This document shows, piece after piece, positions 18,976 to 26,445 of a stretch of DNA of 64,000 bases. Position 1 is the first letter of the stretch. The number at the start of each line of letters is the position of its first letter. The position numbers and the translations under genes were made by a program. Source of the DNA: DATGLG01 sp035294245 (GTDB lineage Bacteria; Pseudomonadota; Alphaproteobacteria; JACZXZ01); assembly GCA_035294245.1 (NCBI GenBank), contig DATGLG010000012.1, forward strand, positions 1 to 64,000, in the 5' to 3' direction. Under the pieces are notes generated by a model. The model ran no database searches. It was not told the origin of the DNA and saw nothing but the letters and a program-made list of their open reading frames with translations.

Positions 18976-20547
18976 TTACTCCGTCGGCGCGCTCAGCGCC
19001 GGAGTCGTGCGCAAGGGTATCTCCTTGAGGAATACACAGATCGCGAACCCGGCCAGAGCAATGGCGGCGGCGCAAAGGAAGACGATGGTGAACGAGTGTT
19101 GCACGACGCCGACGAGAAGCGCCCGGGTCGTCGCCGCGATGGCGGCGATCCCTCCGGTCTGGCCATGGAGAAGGTCGAGCGATGGATGAGGCCCGAGCTG
19201 CTCGTGGCCGGGCACCGCGGCGATGCGGTCCGACAACTGTGCCAGCAGCACGGAGCCGAGCAAGGCCACGCCGAAGGAGCCCCCCATAGAGCGGAAGAAA
19301 TTGAGGGCGCCCGTGGCCGTGCCGAGGTCGCGCAGCTCGACCGCATTCTGGATCGAGACCACCATGACCGGCAGCACCATGCCGATACCCACGCCGAGAA
19401 GAGCCATATAGGCCGCCGACACGGCTTCGGATGTCGCGGCTCCCGTGAAGGCAAGGAGGACGAAGGCGATGGTGGCGAAGACAAGCCCCAGGCAGGGATA
19501 AAGCTTGTAGCGCCCCGTGCGGCTCACGAGCTGGCCCGCGATATAGGCGCCGACCACGGTGGTGCCCGTGAAGGGGATGAGAAGAAAGCCCGACTCGGAC
19601 GCCGTGTCGCCGGCGACGAGCTGGAGGAAAAGCGGAAGATAGACGATCCCGCCGAACATGGCCATCGAGGTCAGGAACGAGACGATGCTGGCCACGGAGA
19701 AAACGCGGTTGAGAAAGAGCCGCAGCGGAAGGATCGGGTCGCGCGCGACCCGCTCGCGGAGAAGGAAAGCTGCGGTAAAGGCGAGGCCGAGCAAGGTCAG
19801 GCCAAGGATCTGCGGCGAGCTCCAGGGGAGCGTCACGCCGCCCCAGGTGGTGACGAGCAGCAGCAGCGTGACGGCGGTCACGAGAAGAGAGGCGCCCCAA
19901 TAATCGATCTCGCCGGCGACGCGACGCGCCACGAGCTTCCTCATCGCATGATTCGAGATGAGGATCGCCGCGACCCCGATCGGCGGGTTGATCCAGAACA
20001 CCCATCGCCAGGTCAGGTGATCGGCGAAGAAGCCGCCGAGCACCGGCCCGCCGACGCTGGTGGCGGCAAAGACCGCGCTGAAGTAGCCCTGATAGCGGCC
20101 GCGGTCGCGCGGCGAGATCACATCGGCGATGGTGGCATGAGCCATGGAGATGAGCCCGCCGCCGCCGAGGCCCTGCAAGGCGCGAAAAAGGATGAGCTGG
20201 GTCATCGTCCCGGCAAGCGCGCAGAGGATCGAGGCGACGAGAAAGATCCCGAGCGCCACCTGCAGCATTACCTTGCGGCCGTAGAGGTCCGAGAGCTTGC
20301 CGTAGATGGGGGTCGATGCGGTCGATGTCAGCAGATAGGCCGACACGACCCAGGACATGTGCTCGATACCCTGGAGCTCGCGGGCGATGGTGGGAAGTGC
20401 GGTTGCGACGATCGTCTGGTCGAGGCCGGCCAGGAGCATGCCGAGCATGATTCCGCTGAGGATGACGAGAATTTCGCGGTGGGTGAAGGTGCCGGCGGCC
20501 GCATCGCGCGGCCGCGTCTCGCTCGGGCGGGAACCTGGCTCGGACAT
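18976..20547 (-). CDS. MFS drug exporter, DHA2 (EmrB/QacA) family
   Basis: 523 residues from the ATG at 20547. About 14 hydrophobic segments are visible, as expected for DHA2 proton antiporters. LAGLDQTIVATALPTIARELQG is the family motif in TM1, and DLYGRKVMLQVAL is the cytoplasmic loop motif A. It would export hydrophobic or amphiphilic toxicants from the inner membrane. No adjacent emrA-like membrane-fusion gene or TetR/MarR regulator is present, so it may act alone. An inverted repeat lies just upstream. Confidence 0.88.
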   Translation of the reverse strand: MSEPGSRPSETRPRDAAAGTFTHREILVILSGIMLGMLLAGLDQTIVATALPTIARELQGIEHMSWVVSAYLLTSTASTPIYGKLSDLYGRKVMLQVALGIFLVASILCALAGTMTQLILFRALQGLGGGGLISMAHATIADVISPRDRGRYQGYFSAVFAATSVGGPVLGGFFADHLTWRWVFWINPPIGVAAILISNHAMRKLVARRVAGEIDYWGASLLVTAVTLLLLVTTWGGVTLPWSSPQILGLTLLGLAFTAAFLLRERVARDPILPLRLFLNRVFSVASIVSFLTSMAMFGGIVYLPLFLQLVAGDTASESGFLLIPFTGTTVVGAYIAGQLVSRTGRYKLYPCLGLVFATIAFVLLAFTGAATSEAVSAAYMALLGVGIGMVLPVMVVSIQNAVELRDLGTATGALNFFRSMGGSFGVALLGSVLLAQLSDRIAAVPGHEQLGPHPSLDLLHGQTGGIAAIAATTRALLVGVVQHSFTIVFLCAAAIALAGFAICVFLKEIPLRTTPALSAPTE

Positions 20548-20581
20548 CGATGTTCTTTGGCGTTGTTGCCCAAGGACATAC

Positions 20582-20621
20582 GCGCCTCGCATCCTGCGTC
20601 AACGGGTTTTATGCGAGGCGC
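20582..20621. promoter_or_regulatory. Inverted repeat upstream of the MFS gene
   Basis: A perfect 11-bp inverted repeat (20582-20592 with 20611-20621, 18-bp centre) begins 35 bp upstream of the exporter start codon. It could be a repressor operator or a leader hairpin. The sequence does not decide between them. Confidence 0.4.
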
Positions 20622-20659
20622 ATCCTTCCCACTGGATAATGCCGCGATGGAGGACATCC

Positions 20660-20755
20660 TTTCACCACACCGACCATAATGCCCTCGATGGCGTTGGTCT
20701 TCACGTCGAGGAAGGTGAAGGGAACGCCCGACGGGGTCGAGCCAACTTTGTAAAC
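20660..20755 (-). pseudogene. Fragment of a polar amino-acid ABC solute-binding protein
   Basis: In the leftward frame the translation contains VYKVGSTPSGVPFTFLDV and then KTNAIEGIMV, which match the start of the mature domain of family-3 amino-acid binding proteins. Before and after it the frame gives unrelated residues, so only about 32 codons survive. There is no signal peptide and no rest of the protein. It reads as a relic of a lost transporter gene, and no complete copy is present in the window. Confidence 0.5.
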
Positions 20756-20875
20756 CGGCTCGGCGGCGCGCCCATCCGGCCGAGCGCGCGAGTGCACAAA
20801 TCGGAGCGCAAGACGCGCGGCGGAACTCTCGTGAACAAAAACCGCTCAAAAAATTATCCCCAACTAGGGAAAGTG

Positions 20876-20905
20876 TTGACATAGGCACAACCTACAACAT
20901 ATGCT
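20876..20905 (+). promoter_or_regulatory. Promoter of the Lys/Ala-rich peptide gene
   Basis: A perfect -35 TTGACA (20876-20881) and a -10 TATGCT (20900-20905) are 18 bp apart. This would give a leader of about 100 nt before the ATG at 21013. It is the best consensus promoter seen in the window. Confidence 0.65.
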
Positions 20906-21012
20906 AGCCATGCTCGCACATGGTGTGCGCCCGCGTGTCGGTGTCCGGCGGGCCTTTAACACTCCCGCCCGGTCCGCACCCGCGGCGGGTTCTAATCGCA
21001 AAGGGGAACGAT

Positions 21013-21090
21013 ATGGCTGCGAAAAAGAAGACTGCTAAGAAGGCCAAGCCGGCCGCGAAGAAGACGGCCGCCAAGCGCAAGAAGCGCTAA
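21013..21090 (+). CDS. 25-residue Lys/Ala-rich histone H1-like peptide
   Basis: A short frame of 25 codons plus TAA, encoding 11 Lys, 8 Ala, 2 Arg, 2 Thr, 1 Pro and the initiator Met, in AAKKK and KPAAKK-type repeats. It is preceded by AGGGGAA about 5 bp before the ATG. The setting argues that it is a real gene: a consensus promoter about 110 bp upstream and an intrinsic terminator 18 bp after the stop. The composition resembles eukaryotic histone H1 tails and the basic tails of some bacterial nucleoid proteins, so nucleic-acid binding is inferred. No known family can be assigned at this length. Confidence 0.7.
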   Translation: MAAKKKTAKKAKPAAKKTAAKRKKR

Positions 21091-21108
21091 CGGCGCTGCG
21101 TGACATAC

Positions 21109-21156
21109 GGGCCCGCATGCCTCGCAAATACGGGGCATGCGGGCCCGCTGCTTTTT
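21109..21156 (+). terminator. Intrinsic terminator of the short peptide gene
   Basis: A perfect 13-bp stem (21109-21121 with 21134-21146, 12-nt loop), made of GGGCCCGCATGCC and its complement, is followed by GCTGC and five T residues (21152-21156). It lies between the peptide gene and the convergent old-yellow-enzyme gene. The T-run is on the + side only. Confidence 0.85.
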
Positions 21157-22292
21157 CAGCCCGCCTCGGATGCAGCCATGGTTCCCGCGATATGGATGAG
21201 GCGCGCGCCCGGCCAGGCGCGCGGAGAGGCGCGGGCATATTGCGGAGGATAAGGCACCTCGGCGCCGAGCAGGTCCGCCGCCCGCCACACCCAGCGAGGA
21301 TTGTCGAGAAAGGCCCGCGCCAGCGCCACCATGTCCGCTTGGCCCGAGGCCGCGATCGCCTCGGCCTGAAGCGGGTCAACGATCATCCCCACGGCACAGG
21401 TCGGGATACCCGCTCCCACGCGGACGCGATGGGCAAAGGGGGCTTGATAACCGGGTGCGACCGGGATCTTCGCTCGCGGCTCGAGCCCGCCGCTCGAGAC
21501 ACAGACATAATCGATGCCGACGGTGCGGAGCTCACGCGCGAGCACGATGGCATCCTCGATCGTCGCGCCGCCTTCGATCCAGTCGCTACCACTGATGCGC
21601 ATCCCCAAGGCGCGTCCGCGCGGCAATATCGCCCGTACCGCAGCCGCGACCTCGAGCGGCAGCCGCATGCGCCTTTCGAGATTGCCGCCATATTGATCAT
21701 CGCGGTGGTTCGATAGGGGCGAGAAGAACGAATGGAGCAGATAGCCGTGCGCGGCGTGCAGCTCGATGACCTCGATCCCCAGGCGCACTGCCCGCCGCGC
21801 CGCTTCGATGAAGGCATTCTTGATGCCGCCGATCTCGTCAAGCGATAGCGTCCGGGGCGTCGGCCATTCCTCGCCGAAAGGAATGGCCGAGGGCGCCACT
21901 GTCGGCCACGCCCCCTCCTCCGGCATCAAGGCGCGCCCGCCGAGCCAAGGCCGCTGCGCAGAGCCTTTGCGGCCGGCATGTGCAAGCTGGATCCCGATCC
22001 GCGCCGCGCCGCCGAAGCCGCGCACGGCGGCAAGCACTCGCCCCAAAGCCGCCTCGTTCGCGTCGGAGTAAAGGCCGAGGCAAGCATGGGTGATGCGACC
22101 GACGGCCTCCACATGCGTTGCCTCGATCATCAGCAATCCGGCGCCCGATAGAGAGAGACCACCCAGATGCTGAAGATGCCAGTCGGTGGCATTCCCGTGA
22201 TCGGCGCTGTATTGGCACATCGGTGAGACCACGATGCGATTCGCGAGGGTCACGCCTCCCAATTCGAGCGGGGTGAAAAGCATTTTGGACAT
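21156..22292 (-). CDS. NADH:flavin oxidoreductase, old yellow enzyme family (YqjM-like)
   Basis: 378 residues. It shows the FMN-binding TIM-barrel start LFTPLELGGVTLANRIVVSPMCQYSA with the Cys typical of the YqjM (thermophilic-like) subgroup, the QLAHAGRKG motif, and the substrate-binding His pair in ELHAAHGYLLHSF. These enzymes reduce activated C=C bonds with NAD(P)H in the cytoplasm. The physiological substrate is unknown. It is a single gene with an ATG start at 22292; another ATG three codons later is possible. Confidence 0.87.
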   Translation of the reverse strand: MSKMLFTPLELGGVTLANRIVVSPMCQYSADHGNATDWHLQHLGGLSLSGAGLLMIEATHVEAVGRITHACLGLYSDANEAALGRVLAAVRGFGGAARIGIQLAHAGRKGSAQRPWLGGRALMPEEGAWPTVAPSAIPFGEEWPTPRTLSLDEIGGIKNAFIEAARRAVRLGIEVIELHAAHGYLLHSFFSPLSNHRDDQYGGNLERRMRLPLEVAAAVRAILPRGRALGMRISGSDWIEGGATIEDAIVLARELRTVGIDYVCVSSGGLEPRAKIPVAPGYQAPFAHRVRVGAGIPTCAVGMIVDPLQAEAIAASGQADMVALARAFLDNPRWVWRAADLLGAEVPYPPQYARASPRAWPGARLIHIAGTMAASEAG

Positions 22293-22504
22293 GAAGAGGG
22301 CGTCCTTTCGTTCACGCGAACCTGCGCTCGCGCTATCTCAGCCTCAAGCCGGCATCAGACAACTTGGAAGGATATAGAAGCGACCGAATATCTGCCGGAA
22401 CTTCGGCCGCATCCTTATGCTCGATCCGGCGAAATCACCGCGAAAGACCCTCGAAAGCGATCTCCGCGCGGAGCGCGCGCACGCCGCGGCTGTGATCTCG
22501 AGGC

Positions 22505-23212
22505 TCAGCGCAGGCACGTAAAATAGCCATCGAGCTTGTCGATCCGCTCGGCGATGATCCTCGCGCGCTCGGCGAGATAGCGTGTCGGCCGTGCCGGCGA
22601 CCAGCGGCGCGGATTGGGCAGCACCGCCGCGAGGAGCGCCGCCTGAGAGCGCGACAAGCGCGCGGCGTTGGTGTGGAAATAGCTGCGCGCGGCCGCTTCG
22701 GCGCCGTAGATGCCGTCGCCCCATTCCACGATGTTGAAGTAGATTTCGAGGATGCGCCGCTTCGGCCACAGCGCATCGATGGTGAGCGCGAGGCCCGCCT
22801 CGATACCCTTGCGGAGGAAGCCGCCGCCCGGCCAAAGAAAAAGATTCCGCGCCACCTGCATGGTGATCGTGCTCGCGCCGCGCAGCCTCCCCTCCTCCTC
22901 GTACTCGCCGACGGCGTCCGAGACGGCGCCCCAATCGATGCCGTGATGAAAGCAGAACCGGTTGTCCTCGGAAGCGATCACGGCGCGCTGGAGCTCCCAT
23001 GATATCGCCCGCAGCGGCACCGATTGCCGCTCGATGCGATGGACCTCGGGGAGCCGTAGGAGCATGAGCGGCGTGATCGGCGGGTCCACCCAGCGATAGA
23101 GAAGGATGAGGGCGAGCCAGAAGCCGAGAAGGGCCAGGACGACGCGAAAGGCAAGCCGTCCGACCCGGCCCACCAGGCTCCGCGACGGAATATTGCCGAT
23201 CTCCTCCTGCAC
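22505..23212 (-). CDS. mtgA: Monofunctional peptidoglycan glycosyltransferase MtgA
   Basis: 235 residues with a GTG start at 23212. One N-terminal membrane segment (about 20-42) is followed by a glycosyltransferase-51 domain with the catalytic-Glu motif ASEDNRFCFHHGIDW and RGASTITMQVARNLFLWP. It polymerises lipid II glycan strands without a transpeptidase domain. The length matches the family. The bifunctional PBP1A gene (mrcA) lies 20 kb away. Confidence 0.92.
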   Translation of the reverse strand: MQEEIGNIPSRSLVGRVGRLAFRVVLALLGFWLALILLYRWVDPPITPLMLLRLPEVHRIERQSVPLRAISWELQRAVIASEDNRFCFHHGIDWGAVSDAVGEYEEEGRLRGASTITMQVARNLFLWPGGGFLRKGIEAGLALTIDALWPKRRILEIYFNIVEWGDGIYGAEAAARSYFHTNAARLSRSQAALLAAVLPNPRRWSPARPTRYLAERARIIAERIDKLDGYFTCLR

Positions 23213-23440
23213 GATTCATCCCGCCCACACCCTCGCGAAGGCGAACCTACCATCAATCGGCGCAAGAGACAGGCCAATATCGCCGGCCGAGCCCAAGGAC
23301 GGTCGTTGCCCAGCTCTCATATCCGGGCTCTAATAGCGCACCGAAATCCTGGCGAGCTGGCGCAGCATCGAGCTTGCAGCCATGGCGTTAGGGCTCCGCC
23401 GTTTCCGATGCGCGCCGGCCCTCGCCTCGAGGAGATCATC

Positions 23441-24328
23441 ATGGCGAATCCCCGAATCGCATATGAGCTCGCTTCGCAACGGCCGCGGCTCGAGCCCCTC
23501 GAAGGCAAGCCGCTCATGGTCCATATCGTCGTCAACGTGGAGCATTGGCCGTTCGAGCAGCCAATGCCGCGCACGGTCATCACCCCGCCCCACGGGCGCG
23601 GGCGCGTTCCCGACGTGCCGAACTACGCCTGGGCGGAATACGGGCTTCGTTGCGGCATGCCCCGCATCCTCGCCCTGCTGCAGGATCGGGAGCTTCCGGC
23701 GAGCACGAGCTGCAACGCCAGCGTCCTCGACGCCTATCCCGCCTGCGCCCAGGCCATGCTGGATGCCGAATGGGAGTTCATCGGCCATGGCGTGCATCAG
23801 CGCGCAGCTCAGGACCAAGATGAGGCCACGATCATCGGGATCGCGCTCGAGAAGATCACCGCTTTTACGGGGCGGCGGCCGCGCGGCTGGCTCGGCCCGG
23901 GCCTTGCAGAGACCTTCGAGACACCCGACCTGCTCAAGGCGGCGGGGATCGACTACGTGTTCGACTGGGTGCTCGACGATCTGCCCTGTTGGCTCAGCAC
24001 CAAGCACGGCCCGCTTCTCTCCCTGCCCTATACGGTCGAGATCAATGACAGCGTCGTCTATGCGGTCGAGCGCCATGCCTCCCCAGAGATCTATCGGCGT
24101 CTCGTCGATACGGTCGAGGTCTTCGATTGGGAGCTGCGCGAGCAGCCGCGGGTGCTGACGATCGCCCTGCATCCCCATTTGATTGGGGTTCCCCACCGCA
24201 TCCTCTATCTCGAGAAGATGCTCGACCTGCTGCTCGATCGCGAGGACGTCATTTTCGTTACAGCCGGCAATATCGCCGATTGGTTCGTCGAGGCGGAGGC
24301 GGCCGCGGTCTCGGCAACCCGGAGGTGA
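23441..24328 (+). CDS. Polysaccharide deacetylase family protein (PuuE-like)
   Basis: 295 residues from the ATG at 23441, with GAGGAG 7 bp upstream. The fold and order of blocks follow NodB-homology/PuuE-type deacetylases: VVNVEHWPFEQ at the place of the first metal motif, EFIGHGVHQR at the second, GWLGPGLAETFET, and ALHPHLIGVPHR near the end. The first motif lacks the usual TFDD, as in cyclic-amide hydrolase relatives of this fold. The substrate may therefore be a small amide rather than a polysaccharide. There are no allantoin genes nearby. Confidence 0.7.
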   Translation: MANPRIAYELASQRPRLEPLEGKPLMVHIVVNVEHWPFEQPMPRTVITPPHGRGRVPDVPNYAWAEYGLRCGMPRILALLQDRELPASTSCNASVLDAYPACAQAMLDAEWEFIGHGVHQRAAQDQDEATIIGIALEKITAFTGRRPRGWLGPGLAETFETPDLLKAAGIDYVFDWVLDDLPCWLSTKHGPLLSLPYTVEINDSVVYAVERHASPEIYRRLVDTVEVFDWELREQPRVLTIALHPHLIGVPHRILYLEKMLDLLLDREDVIFVTAGNIADWFVEAEAAAVSATRR

Positions 24329-24418
24329 GCGAGCCGATCGCACCAAGCCGCTCTGTTGCAGTCCTGTCGCGCTCGTTCTTTTTCTTTCCCGGGAGGCCGA
24401 TCGCCTAAACATTTCGTA

Positions 24419-24447
24419 TTGCTATCAAAAACTTACGTAGGTATGGT
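24419..24447 (+). promoter_or_regulatory. Possible promoter of the beta-barrel gene
   Basis: TTGCTA (24419-24424) and TATGGT (24442-24447) are 17 bp apart in an AT-rich pocket about 105 bp upstream of the barrel gene ATG. Weak match, suggested by base composition and position. Confidence 0.3.
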
Positions 24448-24551
24448 GTTGATCGAGTCGCCGCCGGCGCCGACTCGCTTCCGGTCGATTGCCGCTCGAG
24501 CGAGGATGAGCCGGTTTCTTGAGGGGATTGGGACTTCGAGGGGAGGGGTGC

Positions 24552-25865
24552 ATGCAGGCTGGACGTTTCTTCGGTCTGGCGCTGGCGATCACGACCGGCA
24601 GCCTCTCGCTGGTCATGCCGGCCTATGCACAGGTGACCGAGATGCCGAGTCCCGGCGCCGTGACCCCGCCCGAAGTCTATTATGGCCAGCCTGTGCCGGA
24701 GGGCGTCCTACAGCGCGCCCGGCCCGAGCTGCAGCCGCAAGGGGTGGTGCTCGAGGGACTGCAATGGCTTCCCTCCATCACGCCAAGCGCCACGTATGAT
24801 ACCAATATCTTCGCCACCCAGAGCCACGCGACAGGCGACTTCGTGTTCCGCACGCGCCCGGAAATCGATGTGCGAAGCCTCCCCGAGGCTGGTCCCATCA
24901 CGATGAATCTGGACGGCTACGTGCAGGATGTGCGTTACGGGAATCACGGCTCCCTCGGCCATGACGATTTCGGCGGCACGCTGGACCTCGGCGGCGATTT
25001 CGAGCCGACTGGTCGGCTCGCGTCCCATACGGCCTTCAACTACTACCACCAGGACCCGGCCTCCTTCGCCATCAGCTCGGCAAATGGCGCTTTGCACACG
25101 CTCCCCGTCGAGAAGACCTTCATCGAGGATCTGACGGGGACGCATGACGTCGGGCTTCTGGGACTGGCCCTCAACGGCGGCTACGAGCGCGACGAGTTCC
25201 AAAACTTCACGATCAACGGCGTCACCTTCAACCAGAAGCAGCTCAACGACAATGCCGTGAAATTCGGACCGAAACTGAGCTACGAGGTCTCGCCGGGGTT
25301 GCGGCCCTTCGTTGCCGGGCAGTATATCCGCCGCTTCTATGATCACGGCGTCTTCGACTCGAACAGCTACGCCTTCACCGGGGGTAGCGATTTCGATATC
25401 CATGAGCTGATCCGAGGGACCGCTTATGCGGGCTATGACGTCCGCGACTACGATTCCAGCGCGATCGGAACCGTCAACGGGTTCACCTACGGCCTCAACC
25501 TGTCATGGTTCCCGACCGAGCTCCTGACGCTCACCTTCTCGGGCGGCCAGAACTTTTCCGACACGGTCATCACCAGCAGCAACGGCACGCCTTCCGTGCT
25601 GGATGCGAAGACGGTGCGGGGCGAGGCGGATTACGAGCTGCTGCGGCAAGTCATTCTCAGCGGGGTCGTCGCCTATGAGAACGACAATTACACGCAGGTT
25701 TCGCGGACCGACAACATCGTCAGCGCCGGAGCAAGCGTCAAATATCTGATGAACCGGTACGTCTCGCTGGTCGGCGAATATACTTACAGCGACCGGCGCT
25801 CTAACCTGAACGGCTTCAACTTCGACCGGCACCAGATCGGGGTGGCGCTGACCCTCGCTTATTAA
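24552..25865 (+). CDS. Outer-membrane beta-barrel protein (BBP2-type)
   Basis: 437 residues from the ATG at 24552 with GGAGGGG upstream. The signal peptide runs to about residue 27 (VMPAYAQ). After a short Pro-rich region comes a repeated amphipathic beta-strand pattern from about residue 75 (ITPSATYDTNIFATQ) to the C-terminal aromatic strand, which ends in LAY. This matches outer-membrane barrels of the putative beta-barrel porin 2 group. The family is common in Alphaproteobacteria and sometimes linked to polysaccharide export. No partner genes are visible here. Confidence 0.78.
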   Translation: MQAGRFFGLALAITTGSLSLVMPAYAQVTEMPSPGAVTPPEVYYGQPVPEGVLQRARPELQPQGVVLEGLQWLPSITPSATYDTNIFATQSHATGDFVFRTRPEIDVRSLPEAGPITMNLDGYVQDVRYGNHGSLGHDDFGGTLDLGGDFEPTGRLASHTAFNYYHQDPASFAISSANGALHTLPVEKTFIEDLTGTHDVGLLGLALNGGYERDEFQNFTINGVTFNQKQLNDNAVKFGPKLSYEVSPGLRPFVAGQYIRRFYDHGVFDSNSYAFTGGSDFDIHELIRGTAYAGYDVRDYDSSAIGTVNGFTYGLNLSWFPTELLTLTFSGGQNFSDTVITSSNGTPSVLDAKTVRGEADYELLRQVILSGVVAYENDNYTQVSRTDNIVSAGASVKYLMNRYVSLVGEYTYSDRRSNLNGFNFDRHQIGVALTLAY

Positions 25866-25904
25866 GCGGTGGCGAAAAGCAGCTTGCAACCCGCTCTCAC
25901 ATTC

Positions 25905-25931
25905 GCGGCCGCCCTCGACGAGAGCGGCCGC
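25905..25931. terminator. Hairpin between convergent barrel gene and tRNA-Met
   Basis: Two GCGGCCGC blocks (25905-25912 and 25924-25931) form an 8-bp stem with an 11-nt loop between the stop of the barrel gene and the 3' end of the leftward tRNA. There is no T-run. It may terminate both transcripts. Confidence 0.35.
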
Positions 25932-25946
25932 AAATAATGATTGAGA

Positions 25947-26021
25947 TGGTAGCAGCGGAGGGATTCGAACCCCCGACCAAGGGATTATGATTCCCCTGCT
26001 CTACCACTGAGCTACGCTGCC
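25947..26021 (-). tRNA. tRNA-Met (anticodon CAT, elongator type)
   Basis: 75 nt read leftwards, with CCA encoded. The cloverleaf folds fully: a 7-bp acceptor GGCAGCG/CGCTGCT with G-U at the first pair, D arm GCTC/GAGC, anticodon stem GGGGA/TCCCT with loop ATCATAA, and T arm GGGGG/CCCTC with TTCGAAT. The anticodon is CAT. The loop context and the absence of an initiator-type first mismatch favour elongator Met; a lysidine-modified Ile tRNA is the alternative. Confidence 0.93.
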
Positions 26022-26117
26022 ACAGACGAGGGCGCCGTCAACTGTCCTGGCCGCCCGGTGAGGCAAGGCCTATAGGGCGAAAGCGAGACCTATGTCAAGC
26101 AACTCGCAAGCGACAAG

Positions 26118-26420
26118 CTAATCACCGAGCCAGCTGCTCAGCTTCATCGCGACTCCCATCTTTCCCTCGACCTTGAGCTTGCCCAGCATGAAGGCCATGG
26201 TGGGATCGAGCCCGCCGTTCATCAGCTTCTCAAAATTCTCCGCAGAAAGGCGGATGACCGTATCGGCGTCGGCATCCTCGTTGGTGATTTGCACGATGTT
26301 CCCGGTGCCGTCCCAAAAGATGATGCCGTCGTCGCCCAGATCGAATTTCACCTTGTAGCCGAGCTGTGGCGCCTGGGAGACGCGACGGCGCAGATCCTCG
26401 GTCAACTCGTGCAGGCCCAT
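26118..26420 (-). CDS. SCP2 sterol-binding domain protein
   Basis: 100 residues. The whole protein is an SCP2-like domain: GYKVKFDLGDDGIIFWDG, TVIRLSAENFEKLMNGGLDPTMAFMLGKLKVEGKMGVAMKL-type blocks (partial match quoted from the C-terminal half). These small proteins bind lipids or acyl chains in the cytoplasm. The start at 26420 is chosen because the longer open frame runs through mnmA. It follows mnmA by 25 bp, so cotranscription is likely, though no functional link is obvious. Confidence 0.8.
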   Translation of the reverse strand: MGLHELTEDLRRRVSQAPQLGYKVKFDLGDDGIIFWDGTGNIVQITNEDADADTVIRLSAENFEKLMNGGLDPTMAFMLGKLKVEGKMGVAMKLSSWLGD

Positions 26421-26445
26421 GACGATACCTCGTGGTGCGAAGGGG

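Noticed and set aside
18652..20679. 675-codon open frame on the + strand over the MFS gene
   Set aside because: Antisense shadow in GC-rich DNA; low-complexity charged translation without motifs, while the minus strand encodes a clear 14-helix exporter.
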